A stretch of 7,520 nt of DNA, from positions 1 through 7,520 of the forward strand of contig CANAUU010000050.1 in NCBI GenBank assembly GCA_947364965.1, written 5' to 3'. The DNA comes from an uncultured Candidatus Saccharibacteria bacterium. Its GTDB lineage: Bacteria > Patescibacteriota > Saccharimonadia > Saccharimonadales > Saccharimonadaceae. The notes under the pieces were generated by a model. The model was not told where the DNA came from, made no database searches, and worked only from the letters and a program-made list of their open reading frames with translations. The translations under genes and the position numbers were made by a program. Each line of letters opens with the position of its first letter. Position 1 is the stretch's first letter. Positions 4,894 to 7,520 of this stretch are shown in pieces.

Positions 4894-6130
4894 ATTCTAC
4901 AATGATGCCGCCGCCGAGACAGATGTTACCTGAGTAGAGGACGGCGGACTGGCCGGGGGCAGGGCGTTTGACTGGCTGGGAGAAATGGAGGGCGCAAGTG
5001 TTTTGGGCGCCTTCGATTGCGACGTCGATGAGCGGGGCGCGGTGGCGGAGGCGGACTTGGAGGGGCAAGGTGAGATTGGCTTTTGGAGCCGAAGCTTTGG
5101 CAAAATCAGGGTTTGTTGAGTGAGCGGAAGCTGGATTTTGATTGAATGCAGTGAGATCTTCAAGAGTGCGACCGGAGCGGAGATGGAGCTGGTCGAGTTT
5201 GAGCTCGGTGGTCCAGAGAGCAGAGTGGTTGAGGTTTTTAGAGACGAAAACGAGGTTTTTCTCGAGGTCCTTGCCAACGACATAATAGGGCAGACCGCCG
5301 CCGAGATAGAGGCCGTGGCGCTGACCGATGGTGTAGAAAATCGCGCCGTCGTGGTAGCCGAGCACGGTGCCGGTTTCCTGCTCGCGGATTTCGCCGGGCT
5401 GGGCGTCGAGGTATTGCTGCAAAAAGTCTTTCATACCGACTTCGCCGACGAAACAAATGCCCATGCTTTCCTTTTTGGCGGCGACATCGAGACCGTGGTC
5501 TTTGGCAATCTGTTTGACTTCAGGTTTTTTCAGGGCGCCGATTGGGAAAAGAGTTTTCGCGGTGGCGGCGTCGCTCATGCGGTAGAGGAAGTAGGTTTGG
5601 TCTTTGTTGGCGTCAACAGCCTTGAGGAGGTCAGGCGCAGAGCTAGACGCGGCGCAGTCTTCGGACACGCTCTGGACCGCTCTGGTCAAATCTTCGTGTT
5701 CCGTAGAACGGTCGTGCTCAGCTTTATCCCCAACCTCGACAGCGCCAACTCGCGCATAATGGCCGGTGGCGATATAGTCGGCGCCGCGGTCGAGAGCCCA
5801 TTCGTAGAAAAGTTTGAATTTAATAAGTTCATTGCACATGACATCGGGGTTTGGGGTGCGACCCTTCTGGAATTCGGCGAGCATATAATCGACGACTTTG
5901 GACTTATACTCTGTCTCAAAATCCCAGACCTCGAAGTCAAGGTTGAGCTGGACAGCAACGCGCTTAGCGTCGGCGAGATCCTCAGCCCAAGGACACTTCA
6001 TACCGGGGAGGTCTTCGGACCAGTTCTTCATGTAGACGCCAACGACGTCATAACCCTGTTCCTTCAGAAGCAACGCCGAGACTGAGGAGTCTACGCCGCC
6101 AGACATACCGAGATAAACACGTTTGTTCAT
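4892..6130 (-). CDS. mnmA: tRNA-uridine 2-sulfurtransferase
   Basis: MnmA puts the 2-thio group on U34 of tRNA-Glu, -Gln and -Lys, using ATP and a persulfide delivered by a sulfur carrier. The PP-loop SGGVDSS is at 10-16, the first catalytic cysteine is C99 in NPDVMCN, and the second is C226 in MGICFVG. GHYAR (123-127), NKDQTYFL (175-182) and GQRHGLYLGGG (269-279) are further family landmarks, and the C-terminal barrel ends in GNICLGGGII. At 412 residues it is about 40 longer than typical. Two hydrophilic insertions explain this: about 130-167 (Glu/Ser/Asp-rich, before the NKDQ motif) and about 320-352 (Ala/Ser/Asn-rich, before the C-terminal barrel). The ATG is fixed by the family start (KRVYLGMSGG). 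It has no Shine-Dalgarno; a TATAAT sits six bases upstream, as in alaS. All catalytic residues seem present, so it should be active. Confidence 0.98.
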   Translation of the reverse strand: MNKRVYLGMSGGVDSSVSALLLKEQGYDVVGVYMKNWSEDLPGMKCPWAEDLADAKRVAVQLNLDFEVWDFETEYKSKVVDYMLAEFQKGRTPNPDVMCNELIKFKLFYEWALDRGADYIATGHYARVGAVEVGDKAEHDRSTEHEDLTRAVQSVSEDCAASSSAPDLLKAVDANKDQTYFLYRMSDAATAKTLFPIGALKKPEVKQIAKDHGLDVAAKKESMGICFVGEVGMKDFLQQYLDAQPGEIREQETGTVLGYHDGAIFYTIGQRHGLYLGGGLPYYVVGKDLEKNLVFVSKNLNHSALWTTELKLDQLHLRSGRTLEDLTAFNQNPASAHSTNPDFAKASAPKANLTLPLQVRLRHRAPLIDVAIEGAQNTCALHFSQPVKRPAPGQSAVLYSGNICLGGGIIVE

Positions 6131-6136
6131 GGTTTA

Positions 6137-6145
6137 ATTATAGCA
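6137..6145 (-). promoter_or_regulatory. Extended -10 promoter of mnmA, leaderless placement
   Basis: Minus strand TGCTATAAT, then six bases (TAAACC), then the mnmA ATG. Predicted +1 is the A of ATG. No -35 resembling TTGACA is seen at the right distance. The architecture is identical to that of alaS. Confidence 0.72.
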
Positions 6146-6258
6146 TAATTCAGAGGTTTTTGCTAGGGAATCTATGGGCTAGTGCGGTTTTGTTAATGAT
6201 CATGACCACTATACGGGTGCAATTAGAACGATATTGACTTGGTAGCGTGGGGTTTAAG

Positions 6259-6287
6259 TTGACTTTTCTGATGAAGTGTGCTATAAT
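6259..6287 (+). promoter_or_regulatory. Strong promoter of the secreted-protein gene
   Basis: TTGACT (6259-6264), a 17-base spacer ending TGTGC, and TATAAT (6282-6287). Predicted +1 is G6294, and the RNA begins GTAAGATC. It is the fourth member of the promoter family of this window. Confidence 0.88.
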
Positions 6288-6293
6288 GGTAGG

Positions 6294-6410
6294 GTAAGAT
6301 CAGAATCTCTGATCCTGGGACTTTAATCTGTAAAGAAAGGAAGTGAAGCTCTCGAAGCTGAAGTTCTGGGTAGGTTTTGCTGGTCAATAAAAAAGAAGGA
6401 GGTTTTCGCG
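6294..6410 (+). other. 117-nt leader with two hairpins and a strong Shine-Dalgarno
   Basis: GATCAGA (6298-6304) / TCTGATC (6308-6314) forms a perfect seven-pair stem with loop ATC, starting at +5. CTTTA (6321-6325) / TAAAG (6331-6335) is a second small stem. The rest is purine-rich, with GAAGCT repeated, and ends with AAGAAGGAGG (6393-6402), eight bases before the ATG. Confidence 0.55.
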
Positions 6411-7520
6411 ATGAAAACCAAGTTAAGCGCTTTTGTCTTGGCCATGCTGATGGCTTTTTCTCTGGCGGTGTCGCCGGCGGCGGCTGCCTCGACCAATCCG
6501 GTCGCGGGCAATCCCTACGCACCGACAACCCTGACCGACGGGACCGTGGTGGTCGAGCAGCGACCCGGCTCCAATGCGACCCTGATCCACGCGTTCCTCT
6601 ATCCGCAAACGGTGGTGACGATGGACGAGCAGTTCGTCCTGAACTACACCGACACGACCTCCGGCGCCAAGCGGGGCTTTTCGTCCCAGACCGGCTATGA
6701 GCAGTTCGTGGGCAACACGGTCAACTGGCTGATTCAGCGCAAGCTGGTAACGCGAGTGAGCGACGGCAAGTCCTGCACCTACGGCGCAGACGCCATTAAG
6801 CTTTCGACAACCTCAGAGGAGCCGATGGCGATCAGCTATCTGCTGAACAACTATTTCCGTGTTCCGGCGAGTGTCGAACCGCTCGCCACGGTGAGCCACG
6901 AGCGCACCTATCAGAACCGGACCACGACCACCTACGCCAACGTGCGCAGCTACAGCAAGACCGGCGAGCCGCTGAACCCCAATAACCCGCTCTTCCCGGA
7001 CAACCCCAACTATCCCAATGTGACGCCGCCGATTTCGGACCCCGACAGTTATGCGTGCGACATCTGGGCGGTGCGCGACCTCGACGACGGACGGATTGAG
7101 GTTTATCTCCGGAACGGCATGATTGTTCGCCTCGAGAAGGCGATGATCGTGGACTGGGTGGATAGCCGCAACCGCTCGAGTCGGGAATTCGGCCTCAGCT
7201 ACTGGTACAACGATCCGGGCATGAACGACGAGGGCGCGAAGCTCTGCGTCGACTTCTGCCAGGATCTGCTGGACGCGCTGGTGCTCCAGGGCTGGACGGT
7301 TTATCCGCCGGATGAGGCTCTGAAACCGGGCTACAGCTATCGGAAATTCCCGGTGGAGGACGTGATGTGGGCCAACGTGACGACCGATCAGGTGCTGATG
7401 CGCTCGCTGGAGCGGGTGCGGAGCGCTGATACGACCGCCGAGATGAAGATCTACTTCGACTGGTACGACAACCGCGGACCGGTCGACCATTGGGTTTCTT
7501 ACCCGATGAGTTTCGAGTTT
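6411..7520 (+). CDS. Secreted protein of unknown function, N-terminal 370 residues (runs off right edge)
   Basis: The frame is open from ATG 6411 to the window end, exactly 370 codons without a stop. A classical Sec signal peptide is clear: KTK, a hydrophobic core at about 6-20, and likely cleavage after AAA near residue 26. The mature part has a first region to about 185, an Asn/Pro-rich linker at about 186-212 (PNNPLFPDNPNYPN), and a second region starting near 213. Cysteines occur at 122, 216, 279 and 283. The Pro/Asn linker suggests two extracytoplasmic domains. There is no lipobox and no catalytic motif that I recognise. The codons are richer in G and C at third positions than alaS, judged by eye. 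The strong promoter, long leader and AAGAAGGAGG suggest high expression, as for an abundant surface or secreted protein. An anchor or enzyme domain could follow beyond the window. Confidence 0.9.
   Translation, partial: MKTKLSAFVLAMLMAFSLAVSPAAAASTNPVAGNPYAPTTLTDGTVVVEQRPGSNATLIHAFLYPQTVVTMDEQFVLNYTDTTSGAKRGFSSQTGYEQFVGNTVNWLIQRKLVTRVSDGKSCTYGADAIKLSTTSEEPMAISYLLNNYFRVPASVEPLATVSHERTYQNRTTTTYANVRSYSKTGEPLNPNNPLFPDNPNYPNVTPPISDPDSYACDIWAVRDLDDGRIEVYLRNGMIVRLEKAMIVDWVDSRNRSSREFGLSYWYNDPGMNDEGAKLCVDFCQDLLDALVLQGWTVYPPDEALKPGYSYRKFPVEDVMWANVTTDQVLMRSLERVRSADTTAEMKIYFDWYDNRGPVDHWVSYPMSFEF

Noticed and set aside
5120..6085. Long plus-strand open frame (321 codons) opposite mnmA
   Set aside because: It is the shadow of mnmA, whose catalytic motifs fix the real frame.
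6197..6238. Tiny frame ATGATCATGACC in the mnmA / secreted-protein gap
   Set aside because: Only about 13 codons, no Shine-Dalgarno, and it lies upstream of the promoter at 6259.
6234..6239. Second TTGACT just before the 6259 promoter
   Set aside because: No -10-like hexamer lies 16-18 bases downstream.
6813..7490. Minus-strand open frame of 225 codons opposite the secreted protein
   Set aside because: The plus frame has a signal peptide, promoter and strong Shine-Dalgarno; the minus frame is Val/His/Arg-rich, as expected from a GC-rich complement.
1..7520. CRISPR array, insertion sequence, integrase or toxin-antitoxin pair
   Set aside because: No regularly spaced repeats, transposase-like frame, terminal repeats with target duplications, or small overlapping gene pair seen on either strand.

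Overview
The window looks like a compact bacterial chromosome segment with short intergenic gaps (about 100-280 bases) and mostly single-gene transcription units. The shortened alanyl-tRNA synthetase (632 residues, no C-terminal domain), simple gene content and several unrecognised membrane or secreted proteins suggest a Candidate Phyla Radiation (Patescibacteria) member, perhaps Saccharibacteria. This is inference from the shape of AlaRS and general style; no rRNA marker is present. All five complete genes end in TAA and use the standard code.

Layout, left to right. (1) The first codons of a small basic protein of unknown function run off the left edge on the minus strand (from 97), behind a long leader and a strong promoter. 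(2) alaS on the minus strand (356-2254), with a promoter placed so that the mRNA would start at the ATG itself. (3) A single-pass membrane protein on the plus strand (2454-3017), whose 5' UTR and 3' UTR carry a 23-bp complementary pair. (4) Convergent to it, a second single-pass membrane protein on the minus strand (3134-3973), whose reading frame runs through what looks like its own terminator. (5) Divergent from that, an adenine-phosphoribosyltransferase-like gene on the plus strand (4237-4794) with a structured leader. (6) Convergent to it, mnmA on the minus strand (4892-6130), again with a leaderless-type promoter. (7) Divergent from mnmA, a secreted protein of unknown function on the plus strand (6411 to beyond 7520), with a clear signal peptide.

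The regulatory DNA is the most distinctive part. Four promoters share a -35 TTGACTTTT, an exact 17-bp spacer ending TGTGC, and a TAnAAT -10, and three of the four start the transcript with (A/G)TAAGRT. Each of these leaders begins with a stem-loop at or within a few bases of the predicted +1 and is followed by a strong Shine-Dalgarno. They serve the two membrane proteins, the secreted protein and the small basic protein. The translation genes alaS and mnmA instead have only an extended -10 (TGnTATAAT) exactly six bases before ATG, with no -35 and no Shine-Dalgarno. The window therefore shows two expression architectures that split by gene class.

The best candidate for something undescribed is the 5'/3' UTR complementarity around the 2454-3017 gene: 15 bp plus 8 bp separated by a 2-nt bulge. 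It competes with a local 3'-UTR hairpin next to the terminator, so it could be an mRNA panhandle or a 3'-UTR-derived self-targeting RNA. No searches or folding programs were run; all pairings were found by eye.
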